Shown: positions 48,151 through 56,291 of the stretch, one piece after another
How the letters are laid out: each line of letters begins with the position of its first letter
Numbering within the stretch: the stretch's first letter is position 1
Source: Paenibacillus daejeonensis DSM 15491
GTDB taxonomy: Bacteria; Bacillota; Bacilli; Paenibacillales; Paenibacillaceae
Direction: 5' to 3'
NCBI RefSeq assembly: GCF_000378385.1
Contig: NZ_KB899662.1
Coordinates: 287,129 to 351,128, forward strand
DNA: 64,000 nucleotides
Notes under the pieces: generated by a model
Told to the model about the DNA's origin: nothing
Seen by the model: the letters and a program-made list of their open reading frames with translations, nothing else
The model's database searches: none
Position numbers and translations under genes: made by a program

Positions 48151-48317
48151 GTTCAAAAAGTCCGCTTTTGATCACGAAGTGATACAGGATGCAGATTCGA
48201 CATCGAATCTTGAATGCACTCGAAACTTCCGGTGCTCACGTAGCTTCCAGCTACGCTCCGCTCCTCATTTCCTCCTGCCTCCAACCTTCTCGGTACTAAA
48301 AACCGACCTTTTTGAAC
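48151..48317. repeat. MITE-like inverted-repeat element (copy B, full length)
   Basis: A 167-base element bounded by GTTCAAAAAGTCCG and CGACCTTTTTGAAC. It shares CGCTTTTGATCACGAAGT and its ends with the shorter copy at 1136-1211. No ORF or transposase is inside. It occupies almost all of the gap between the carbamoyltransferase stop and the KS hybrid gene. Confidence 0.85.
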
Positions 48318-48319
48318 AT

Positions 48320-50005
48320 TTATTTTTTGTGTTCTCGCTCGTACAGCAAGCCATCCGACCACACATAGTTGGTGCCCTCCCAAGCCGTTGCCGAGGCGAC
48401 ATCCGGGAAGAAGCCTTTGCCGTTATAATTGGCACTCGTGTTGCAGAGCACAGGGACGCCGCTATGCCGCTTGTAAGCCGTCAGCAGCTCGGCTAACTGT
48501 GGGTTGTCTGCCGGATGCACGGTCTGCAGACGCGCGGTCCCATCGAGATGGATGACCGCTGGAATTCGGTTCACCCAGTCCGGCTTGACCCGGTGATCGA
48601 ACAGCATATATGGATCGCGAATGCCCGGTTCGAACAGCTCCGCCGCATCGGCCTCCAGACAGATCGGGGAGACGGGCCGGTAAGGCTCGCGGTGCTTGAT
48701 CTCATTCAATACATCCTTCATCGCAGGCGACACGGCCGGTGCGATAATGCTGCGGTTGCCGAGCGCCCGCGGTCCCAGCTCGGCTCTGCCGTGCAGGACT
48801 ACGACGGGCTCGCCCTTCTCATGCAGCAGCTGAGCCAGCTCCTCTGTGCTGCAGCTTCGCTGGGTCCAGCCAGCTGCCGGCTCCGATGGCACGACTGCTG
48901 GGCCGCTGTACACCTGCCAGTCCAGTCCTAGCCCGCCGCCGCGCGCCAGCAGGGCACAGCAGGCGGCGCCGATCGCGCTGCCCGAGTCGTTGGGGAACGG
49001 CGGCACGTACACCTCGGAGACGATACCTGCCTCACGGATCAAGGAATTCCATTTGATGTTGAGCGCACAGCCGCCTGCCAGGGCGAGGTTAGCGGATTTG
49101 CCGCCGTGGCGGCGGATTTTTTTGGCCAGCTTGTCCAGCAGCATCTGACCCAGGTAATCATGGAAGGTCCGCAGGACGTCCGCATCTTCATACGATTGCC
49201 CCGCCATCCGCTCCTTGAACAGCCGCGCCAGCTTGTTGCCGAAGCCCATCGGATGATCATACGCGTCCAGATAGATCTCGTCCCAGATGTCATACCACTG
49301 CGGCTGTGACTTCCCGAGCGCAATGTACGCCATCACCTTGCCCGCGACTGACAGACTGTCCTTGGCAAAACCGCCGCTAACCTGGAATGGGCCGAAATGC
49401 TGGGCGAACAGGCTGTACATGTTGCCGATCAGCAGGAAAATCGGGCCCAGGTTCTCGAATCCTCGCTGCTGCGCATCGTAGTAATACAAGCGCGGATACA
49501 TGCCACCGTCCCATACGAGAACGTACGCACTCTCGCCACGGCTGGCAAACGGACTGCTGCAGTACGCACCTGCCACGTGAGCCGCCGCATGATAGTAGCT
49601 TACATAGGGAAGGGAGCGGCCGCCGATTCGCAGCCCTTCGAAGGACCATTCCTTCAGCAGCGGGTCCTGCGGACCCTGCTCCTCATACTGACCCACGGCC
49701 AATTGGTAGGCCTCGCCTCCGTCAGCCGCGTCCAGCCAGTTGTGGCCCTCGCCGATCGTCAGCCGCGGCTGAATCGCCAGGGCATCCTCATCGTCGCCAC
49801 CCCAACCGTCCACTGCAAAATAATCAATATCTTCAATGCGGTAGCCTTCTGCTGCGAGAATCTCCTCAATAAGGGCTGTATCCTCAATCTGTGCGTACCG
49901 GCCTTTGTTACGGAGCTTCTCCACCTCAATGCTGAAGACCAGGCGCCCATTATCAACCAGAGCTACGGCTCCATCGTGCGTCAGCTTCAATCCGCAAATG
50001 ATCAT
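48320..50005 (-). CDS. NodU/CmcH/TobZ-family carbamoyltransferase
   Basis: Transfers a carbamoyl group from carbamoyl phosphate, through carbamoyl-adenylate, to an OH or NH2 acceptor. The 561-residue protein has the N-terminal Kae1-like part with a His pair in YYHAAAHVAGAY, YVLVWDGGMYPRLYY and LALAGGCALNIKWN, and the family-defining RAELGPRALGNRSI in the C-terminal part. Next to diaminopropionate genes, a likely acceptor is the side-chain amine of that residue, giving beta-ureidoalanine as proposed for zwittermicin and as in the viomycin group. Carbamoylation of a hydroxyl in the final product is the alternative. The ATG follows AAAGGAGG by eight bases and lies 20 bases after the C-A-T NRPS stop. 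Confidence 0.93.
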   Translation of the reverse strand: MIICGLKLTHDGAVALVDNGRLVFSIEVEKLRNKGRYAQIEDTALIEEILAAEGYRIEDIDYFAVDGWGGDDEDALAIQPRLTIGEGHNWLDAADGGEAYQLAVGQYEEQGPQDPLLKEWSFEGLRIGGRSLPYVSYYHAAAHVAGAYCSSPFASRGESAYVLVWDGGMYPRLYYYDAQQRGFENLGPIFLLIGNMYSLFAQHFGPFQVSGGFAKDSLSVAGKVMAYIALGKSQPQWYDIWDEIYLDAYDHPMGFGNKLARLFKERMAGQSYEDADVLRTFHDYLGQMLLDKLAKKIRRHGGKSANLALAGGCALNIKWNSLIREAGIVSEVYVPPFPNDSGSAIGAACCALLARGGGLGLDWQVYSGPAVVPSEPAAGWTQRSCSTEELAQLLHEKGEPVVVLHGRAELGPRALGNRSIIAPAVSPAMKDVLNEIKHREPYRPVSPICLEADAAELFEPGIRDPYMLFDHRVKPDWVNRIPAVIHLDGTARLQTVHPADNPQLAELLTAYKRHSGVPVLCNTSANYNGKGFFPDVASATAWEGTNYVWSDGLLYEREHKK

Positions 50006-50025
50006 CTCCTGCGCCTCCTTTTATA

Positions 50026-53000
50026 TTAAAACTCGATCTCGCGTAGCGTCTCTGCTGGCGTTTCCTGCTCCTGGTCGGCTTGGGACAGCTTGGCTGCGAG
50101 CGCCGAAACCGAGCGGTAATCAAACAAATCCTGTACGGTCGCTCGCCCCGGATACGCCTTCCCCAGCAGGGAATAGATGCGAATCAAGCGGTGCGAGTCG
50201 CCGCCGATGGCGAAGAAATCATCGGTTACGCCAAAATCCTCCCGGCCCAGCACATCCGACCAGATCTGCCATACCCGCTGCTCGATTTCGCTTCCTGGCT
50301 GTACCCTATCTTCGGCAGGGGTGCGGCTGTCCATGGCTGCCATGGCCTGACGGCGCAGCTCCCGGCGGTCAAGCTTGCCTGTCCGCGTGAGGGGCAGCTC
50401 GGGCACCTGCCACAGATGAGATGGTATCATGTAAGCCGGCAGTGTGGTGCGCAATCGTTGGCGCAGCTCTTCCAAGCGATTGTCGGCTTGCGAGCCTGCG
50501 GCACTCTGCGTAACCTCGCGGTTCGAGTGATCCGTCTGCCCCGCCTCTTCACGCAGGGATACGAAGCCGTGCAGCTCTGTCCGTCCGGCATGGCGTACCG
50601 CTACGACGGCAGCCGCCTCCACTGCCACGTCCGCAGCGAGCGCGGCCTCGGTTTCCCCGGGCTCGACGCGATAGCCACGGATCTTCACCTGCTCGTCCCG
50701 GCGCCCGGCAAACCGTAGTCTGCCCTCCCGGTCTCGGCGTACCAAGTCCCCACTGCGGTACATCCGAATGCCCGGTCGATAAGGGTCCTCACCGAATCTC
50801 TCGGCGGTCCGCTCCGCATCACCGATGTAGCCCCGAGCGACGCCTGGACCTGCAAGGTAGAGCTCACCTGTCGCTCCAGCGGGTACGGGCTCGCCGTCCA
50901 ATCCCAGTACGTAAGCCCGCATCCCTGCGACCGGTTCACCGAGATGAACTGGAGAATCGTCGCACGCGGCAGACAAGGCATCCACGGTCGTTTCGGTCGG
51001 ACCGTAGTTGTTGTATACCGCGTAGCCTTCGGCCAACAGGCCGTCCTTCACTGCTGGCGGCATGGGCTCACCGCCACATATGACGGTCCGCAGTTGCGGC
51101 GCGGGCGGCTCATCTTCACCCAGCAGCAGCTCGCCCAGAATGGAGGGAACGTAATTGACCAAGGTGATGGCTTCATCCACCAGACGTTTCCGGAACGCGG
51201 CTTTGTCCAGGACGAGTCCAGGCTCCGCGATCACGACCTTTCCCCCATGCAAGAGTGTGCCGAACCAATCCTCAACACTCGGGTCAAAGGTATAATCTGT
51301 TAGTTGAAGCACCGCCGTGCTGTCACCCAACGCGTAACGGCCCGCGAACCAAGTTGCTATGTTAATGACGCTGCCGTGCTCCACCATGACGCCTTTGGGC
51401 TTGCCGGTTGAGCCGGACGTGTACATGACGTAAGCCAAGCGGCCTGTTGACGAGGGCCCGCTGTCCGTATCGATATCCATAGCCGAAGCAGCCACTTGCT
51501 CCCGAGGCAATTGGTTCTCAGCTGTAAATCCCGCATGCTGAACTTCAGCATCGCTGGACCCCAGTCCGCGAGAATCTTGCACTAGTGCCTCGACATCCAG
51601 GACCTGTACACCAGGAGGGACACTAAGCTCAGCGGCCGCTGCCTGGTCCGCCAGCACGATACGCACCCTGCACTCCCCGAGCATATGACTGATTCGCTCC
51701 GGCGCTTCCTCCGGGTGGATCGGCAGATATGCGCCTCCCGCCCGCAGAATACCCAGCATCGCAGCCGGAATAAATTGGGACGGTCGCATCTGCAGCGCCA
51801 CGATCTCCTCTGCGGCCAGTCTGCCTGAGCGAAGGGCATGCGCAATATGATCGGCCTGACGGTCGAGCGCTTCGTAGGTCCATTCGCCGTCAGCGCTTTT
51901 TACAGCGATGGCTTGTGGCGTCCGGCGCACCTGTTCGGCAAAGCGTCCATCTATCGTCCCGGTCGTGTCGGCGGGCTGGACCTCTTCCCCAAGCAGGCCC
52001 GAGCGCTCCTCTGACGACACCATTGCAAGCTCAGCGATAGGTGCCTCTGGCTGAGCTGTCAAAGACAGCAACAACTGACGATAATGCGCCAGAATGCGTG
52101 TTACACTCCGTTTGTCGTAGCGTTCAGACGGACTGCCAAGTGTCAGCTCCAGACGCTCACCGGTCATCACGCCCAGCGTGAGAGCGTAATGCGTCGCTTC
52201 CTCCAACTCATAGCCGCTGACGGAGAGTGAGCCATCCGCTGCACGCATAGCACCCGGTTCGACCGGATAGTTCTCCACGACGACGATGGAGTCGAACAAG
52301 CTCTCGCCTGGTTCGGGACCCGCCTTTTGAATCCGGGATAGTGGCATCGACTCGTAAGCTGCGCGCGCACGCAGATCGGCTGCTACCTGCTGCAGCAATT
52401 CCCCGACCGTGCTGTCCTCCGTTGTCCTGACGCGCAGCGGAACCGTATTGATAAATAAGCCAATCATTGACTCTATCCCAGGCAATGCAGATGAACGTCC
52501 GGATACCGTCGTACCGAACACCGCATCCCGTGTGAGGCCATAGCGCTGCAACAGCAGGCCCCACCCGGCAAACAACAGCGCAGCCAGTGTCACCCGCTGC
52601 TCTCTTGCCGCTGCACCCAACCGGTCCGTTTCCTCGCGACTGAGCTCCAGCACTGCCGCCACAGGCTCTGCAGCCGGGATGGCCTCCTCGCCTCCATACG
52701 GCAGACGAGTGGTTTCTTCCAGATCCTCCAGGTATGTATGCCAGTAGGTGTCTCCTGCCTCTGCATCTTGCTGCTGAAGCTTCTGCACGTAGGCTTTGAA
52801 CGGTGCCGGATCGGCTTGCAGTTCTTGCCCCTTATTTCCGTAGGCAGCGAAGAAGCGCGAGAGCAACAGTCCCGTGCTCCAGCCATCGTACAAAATATGA
52901 TGATTGCAAATCAGCATGGCATGCTGCTGCTCTGACAGCTTGCACAGCAGAATACGGTAAGGCGGCTCCGACAGATCAAACCCGCGTTCTTGCTCCTCCG

Positions 53001-53367
53001 CACGAAGCTCCGCCAACCGGGATTCAGGATCTGCTGCATCACTGTAATCATGACTGCTGATCTTGGGCTCATGACGCTTCAGTACAATCTGCACGGGCTG
53101 TGAGAGTCCTTCGTAGCGGAACACCGTCCGCAGCATGTCCGAGGAAGCTGCTACCTGATTCCAAGCATCCTGGAAGCGTTCAAGGTCCAGCATGCCTTCC
53201 AGCCGAACGACAAATTGAACGTGATAAAGGGCTTGCCCCGGTTCCTTCAGCTCATGCAGCAGAATGCCTTCCTGCATCGGCGTTAATGCCAGCATGTCCT
53301 GGACTGCGGCCTTATCGATCGACTTGGGTTTTAGGGCACCAGCCTTCTGGTTTTGTGTATGATTCAT
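50026..53367 (-). CDS. Single-module NRPS (C-A-T)
   Basis: A 1113-residue synthetase with one module. The C domain starts at LTPMQEGILLHELKEPG and has HHILYDGWS near residue 156. The A domain has YTSGSTGKPKG near 652, NNYGPTETTVD and YRSGDLVRR; its code reads DPENIGNVDK, which I cannot match to a common residue. The carrier motif is GGDSHRL near 1056. No epimerase or TE is present. Being placed between the type II thioesterase and the carbamoyltransferase, and after the sbnA/sbnB pair, it is the best candidate to load diaminopropionate or its carbamoyl derivative. Its ATG overlaps the thioesterase stop by four bases, so the two are coupled. Confidence 0.94.
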   Translation of the reverse strand: MNHTQNQKAGALKPKSIDKAAVQDMLALTPMQEGILLHELKEPGQALYHVQFVVRLEGMLDLERFQDAWNQVAASSDMLRTVFRYEGLSQPVQIVLKRHEPKISSHDYSDAADPESRLAELRAEEQERGFDLSEPPYRILLCKLSEQQHAMLICNHHILYDGWSTGLLLSRFFAAYGNKGQELQADPAPFKAYVQKLQQQDAEAGDTYWHTYLEDLEETTRLPYGGEEAIPAAEPVAAVLELSREETDRLGAAAREQRVTLAALLFAGWGLLLQRYGLTRDAVFGTTVSGRSSALPGIESMIGLFINTVPLRVRTTEDSTVGELLQQVAADLRARAAYESMPLSRIQKAGPEPGESLFDSIVVVENYPVEPGAMRAADGSLSVSGYELEEATHYALTLGVMTGERLELTLGSPSERYDKRSVTRILAHYRQLLLSLTAQPEAPIAELAMVSSEERSGLLGEEVQPADTTGTIDGRFAEQVRRTPQAIAVKSADGEWTYEALDRQADHIAHALRSGRLAAEEIVALQMRPSQFIPAAMLGILRAGGAYLPIHPEEAPERISHMLGECRVRIVLADQAAAAELSVPPGVQVLDVEALVQDSRGLGSSDAEVQHAGFTAENQLPREQVAASAMDIDTDSGPSSTGRLAYVMYTSGSTGKPKGVMVEHGSVINIATWFAGRYALGDSTAVLQLTDYTFDPSVEDWFGTLLHGGKVVIAEPGLVLDKAAFRKRLVDEAITLVNYVPSILGELLLGEDEPPAPQLRTVICGGEPMPPAVKDGLLAEGYAVYNNYGPTETTVDALSAACDDSPVHLGEPVAGMRAYVLGLDGEPVPAGATGELYLAGPGVARGYIGDAERTAERFGEDPYRPGIRMYRSGDLVRRDREGRLRFAGRRDEQVKIRGYRVEPGETEAALAADVAVEAAAVVAVRHAGRTELHGFVSLREEAGQTDHSNREVTQSAAGSQADNRLEELRQRLRTTLPAYMIPSHLWQVPELPLTRTGKLDRRELRRQAMAAMDSRTPAEDRVQPGSEIEQRVWQIWSDVLGREDFGVTDDFFAIGGDSHRLIRIYSLLGKAYPGRATVQDLFDYRSVSALAAKLSQADQEQETPAETLREIEF

Positions 53368-54098
53368 CTGTTGTGGACTCCTCTCCTTGAATCGCCAGTC
53401 AGCGTTTCCCGCATAAGACCCAGGACATGCTCTGCATCCTCATGGATAAAAAAATGTCCACCTTCACAAATGTTCACGCGACAGGGGCCGCTGGTATAAG
53501 ATGCCCACTCCTCCATCGGTTCCGAGGGGCCCTCCAGTCTGCCCGTCAACACAGTCACAGGCATGGTCAGCTTGTCCATTTGCAATGCAGGCTTGTAGTT
53601 TTCCAGCAGCGTATAGTCTGCCCTGATAATCGGCAGGAACAATTCGCGCACATGCGGATCATCCAGCAGACCTGCCGGTGTTCCACCCTTTTGCTCCAGC
53701 TCCCTCTGCCATTCGTCATCGCTCATCTCCATCGCCCGCCGTTCCCGCTTGAAGGGAAGATGTGGCGGCAGCGCTCCGGACAGGATCAGATGCTCCGCTT
53801 CGGGCTGACCCATTGCCCGCAGTCTGAGGGCCGTTTCATAAGCGACCTTCGCCCCCATGCTGTGACCGAACAATACGTAACGTGTCGTGGACGCTTTTTG
53901 GAGTTCCGTCTTGATGATTCGGGCTGCGTCGGTTGCAGCCTCTTGCATATCGGCATAAAACGGCTCACCCATCCGGCTGCCCCTGCCTGCCAACTCGAGG
54001 GGGAGGACCTCAGCCTGAGCCAGCAGCGGGGCGCGCCATTTTTGATAAATCGAAGCCGATGCTCCGGCATACGGGAGACAAAACAGCAGCGTCTTCAT
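53364..54098 (-). CDS. Type II thioesterase
   Basis: A free-standing alpha/beta hydrolase that removes wrong or stalled groups from carrier domains. The protein begins MKTLLFCLPYAGASASIY, has the nucleophile elbow FGHSMGAKVAYE near residue 90 and the late His in CEGGHFFIHED. An in-frame ATG at 54104 touches the AAAGGAGG site; the ATG at 54098, seven bases away, is the better start (244 residues). It begins 13 bases after the sbnB-like stop and overlaps the next NRPS start, so it is firmly within the operon. Confidence 0.94.
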   Translation of the reverse strand: MKTLLFCLPYAGASASIYQKWRAPLLAQAEVLPLELAGRGSRMGEPFYADMQEAATDAARIIKTELQKASTTRYVLFGHSMGAKVAYETALRLRAMGQPEAEHLILSGALPPHLPFKRERRAMEMSDDEWQRELEQKGGTPAGLLDDPHVRELFLPIIRADYTLLENYKPALQMDKLTMPVTVLTGRLEGPSEPMEEWASYTSGPCRVNICEGGHFFIHEDAEHVLGLMRETLTGDSRRGVHNR

Positions 54099-54111
54099 GA
54101 CCATCCCTCCT

Positions 54112-55080
54112 TTAGTCTGGCAGTGTTAGGCCGACATCCTGCGTTTCTGCCAGCCGGTAATAATACGCCGCCATCGCGATATCGAACACCGCCATGCCCA
54201 TCGGGTTGAACATAACAGCCTCCGTGCTTGGCAAAGCCTGCATGGCTTCCGTGGTCAGGTCAGAGATCGGCAGCGTCTCCGATTCCTGCAGACCGCGCTC
54301 CAGATGCATCCGCTCAATATCCGTTCCTTCCCGGCACACTTCCTCCCAGTCATCTACCAGAATGGAGCTCGTATGGTCCAGAATATCGGGTGTAAAATCA
54401 CGCAGCGAGACATTCAGCAGCAGGCTACCCGCCTTGGGCGCAAGATCAATATAGCCCTCGCTGCTGACCGTGCAGGTGACGAACAGATCCGCATCCTTGT
54501 AGGCCTCCTGCCAGCTGGCTGCCACGGTCACTTGGTCCCGCAACGCCTCAGGTACATCTTCAAGCGAAATGCCCCGCAGATCATAGAGGACAATCGAGCT
54601 AATCCGGTCACCGAGCAGTTCGCCAATCATGCGCAAGTGCAGCCGGCCGATCGGGCCGTACCCGACCATGCCTACCTTCCACGAGTCCGGCAGACCGTCA
54701 CGCGACAAGTAGCGGCGCAGCACGGATGCGCTGACACCCGCCGTCCGGATGCCGCTGATGCGGGCCGCATTGAATACCGCCAGCGGACGTCCGGTTGCCG
54801 CCTCATTGAGAATGGTCATCGAATGCGCCCGCTGCAAGCCTTGCTCCAGGTTGCCGGGGAAGCTGGCCACCCACTTGATGCCTGCCGTATCCACCTCTCC
54901 GCCGACATAGGCAGGCATGGCGATGATCCGGTTTCTTGAATCCCCATAGCGCAAGTAAGGCTTGATGGGCTGGGCAAACTCTTTTGCTGCAAGAAGCTGA
55001 GCGGCTTCGTCGATCACATCCGCTGCCGCATGCCAATCGACGCCCAAACTGTCAATCATCTCGTCATTAAAATATCGCAT
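54112..55080 (-). CDS. sbnB: SbnB-like N-((2S)-2-amino-2-carboxyethyl)-L-glutamate dehydrogenase
   Basis: A 322-residue member of the ornithine cyclodeaminase / mu-crystallin fold. With SbnA it makes L-2,3-diaminopropionate: SbnB oxidises the SbnA product with NAD, releasing diaminopropionate and 2-oxoglutarate. The NAD-binding segment is VGMVGYGPIGRLHLRM near residue 140. Other family stretches are GIKWVASFPGNLEQGLQRA, AARISGIRTAGVSA and FNPMGMAVFDIAMA. Start ATG at 55080 is behind CAGGAGG. It follows the sbnA-like gene by about 156 bases and precedes the thioesterase by 13. Confidence 0.93.
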   Translation of the reverse strand: MRYFNDEMIDSLGVDWHAAADVIDEAAQLLAAKEFAQPIKPYLRYGDSRNRIIAMPAYVGGEVDTAGIKWVASFPGNLEQGLQRAHSMTILNEAATGRPLAVFNAARISGIRTAGVSASVLRRYLSRDGLPDSWKVGMVGYGPIGRLHLRMIGELLGDRISSIVLYDLRGISLEDVPEALRDQVTVAASWQEAYKDADLFVTCTVSSEGYIDLAPKAGSLLLNVSLRDFTPDILDHTSSILVDDWEEVCREGTDIERMHLERGLQESETLPISDLTTEAMQALPSTEAVMFNPMGMAVFDIAMAAYYYRLAETQDVGLTLPD

Positions 55081-55236
55081 GATGCAACGCCTCCTGATGA
55101 TAAGTTATGTATAAGGACTTTCATGCCTCTTACCTCTATATGCTGCTTTCGTTCGTAATGCGCCAATCGGGGCGCGGCCGGCCGCCGTGGCCGCCACCTC
55201 TGTCTGGATGTGCCTGGGCATGACCGCCCGGGCCGT

Positions 55237-56250
55237 CTAATGCCCGGGTCGGCGACCGCCCGCTGCCTCGCGTACGGATGGCCACGGTGCTTCGGGAGCG
55301 CCGCTGCTGGTCAGCTGCGCAGTCCACTCGGGATTGTACAGCGTGTCCATATAGGCCATGCCACCGTCCGCGCAGATGAAGGCTACCACAGGCTTGGCTC
55401 CACCACTGGCCCAGTTCTCGAAATACCGCGACAATGCGGCATACACGGTTCCCGAGGAGCCGCCAACAAACAGCGCATGCTCACGCATCAGTCGGTTGCA
55501 GCCTGCCACCGTTGCGGCTTCGGGGACGAGGATGATGTCATCGATCTGCGCCTCCCGCAGATTGGGCGGAACGATGCTGGAGCCGATTCCGGGGATCAGT
55601 CGCTTGCGCGGCGTATCCCCGAAGATGGCCGAGCCTTCCGTATCGACAGCAATGATCCGTGCTGCAGGATGGCTCTCCTTGATCCGGCGCGACACGCCTG
55701 CCAGCGTACCGCAGGAGCTGGTGCCGATGAAGACATAGTCAATGCGTGGCAGAGCTTCCGCCAGTTCTTTGCCTACGCCTTCATAGTGACTGCGCACACT
55801 ATCCGGATTGTCATATTGATTGGTCCAGAACGCGCCTTCAATCTCGGCTTTGAGTTGCTCAATCCGCTTCAGCCGTGACAACAGATAACCGTTGGTCTGG
55901 TCACGGACGGTGACTTTTTCTACTCTTGGCGAGAGGGAGCGCAGCAGCTTTTCGTACAATGGGTTGATGTTCGGATCAATAACGGGAATGAACCGGATGC
56001 CAAGTCGGCGACACAAGGACGCCAGTGCAATGGCAAAATTGCCCGATGATGATTCAATGACCGTCGTTTCCTCCGTAATTTCTCCCCGGGCAATGGCAGC
56101 CTCCAATATGGTGTAGGCCGGACGAATCTTCACGCTGCCGGTATAGTTATGACTCTCCAGCTTGGCGAACAGCTGTATCTTATTGTGTTTGAGCTCCACC
56201 AGCGGGGTATTGCCGATCGCTTCGCGCCATGATTGGAGTCGTTCCAGCAT
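55237..56250 (-). CDS. sbnA: SbnA-like PLP synthase for diaminopropionate (2-amino-2-carboxyethyl-glutamate synthase)
   Basis: A PLP enzyme of the cysteine synthase fold. SbnA joins O-phospho-L-serine with L-glutamate to give the precursor that SbnB splits. The PLP Lys lies in GSVKIRPAY, followed by ESSSGNFAIALA and the phosphate-binding GTSSCGTLAG. The longest frame begins at 56274, but AAGGAAGGG is spaced for the ATG at 56250 (protein MLERLQSW..., 337 residues). The C-terminal 30 residues are Pro/Ala/Gly-rich and look unconserved. It lies 41 bases after the peptidase-exporter gene. Together with the sbnB-like gene it marks diaminopropionate as a building block. Confidence 0.93.
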   Translation of the reverse strand: MLERLQSWREAIGNTPLVELKHNKIQLFAKLESHNYTGSVKIRPAYTILEAAIARGEITEETTVIESSSGNFAIALASLCRRLGIRFIPVIDPNINPLYEKLLRSLSPRVEKVTVRDQTNGYLLSRLKRIEQLKAEIEGAFWTNQYDNPDSVRSHYEGVGKELAEALPRIDYVFIGTSSCGTLAGVSRRIKESHPAARIIAVDTEGSAIFGDTPRKRLIPGIGSSIVPPNLREAQIDDIILVPEAATVAGCNRLMREHALFVGGSSGTVYAALSRYFENWASGGAKPVVAFICADGGMAYMDTLYNPEWTAQLTSSGAPEAPWPSVREAAGGRRPGH

Positions 56251-56291
56251 ATGCATCCCTTCCTTCCGGTTCATGGCATGGTTTGGACGCC

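Noticed and set aside
55170-55260. GC-rich inverted repeats between the sbnA- and sbnB-like genes
   Set aside because: Complementarity is patchy and partly within the sbnA 3' end; I could not define a stable stem.
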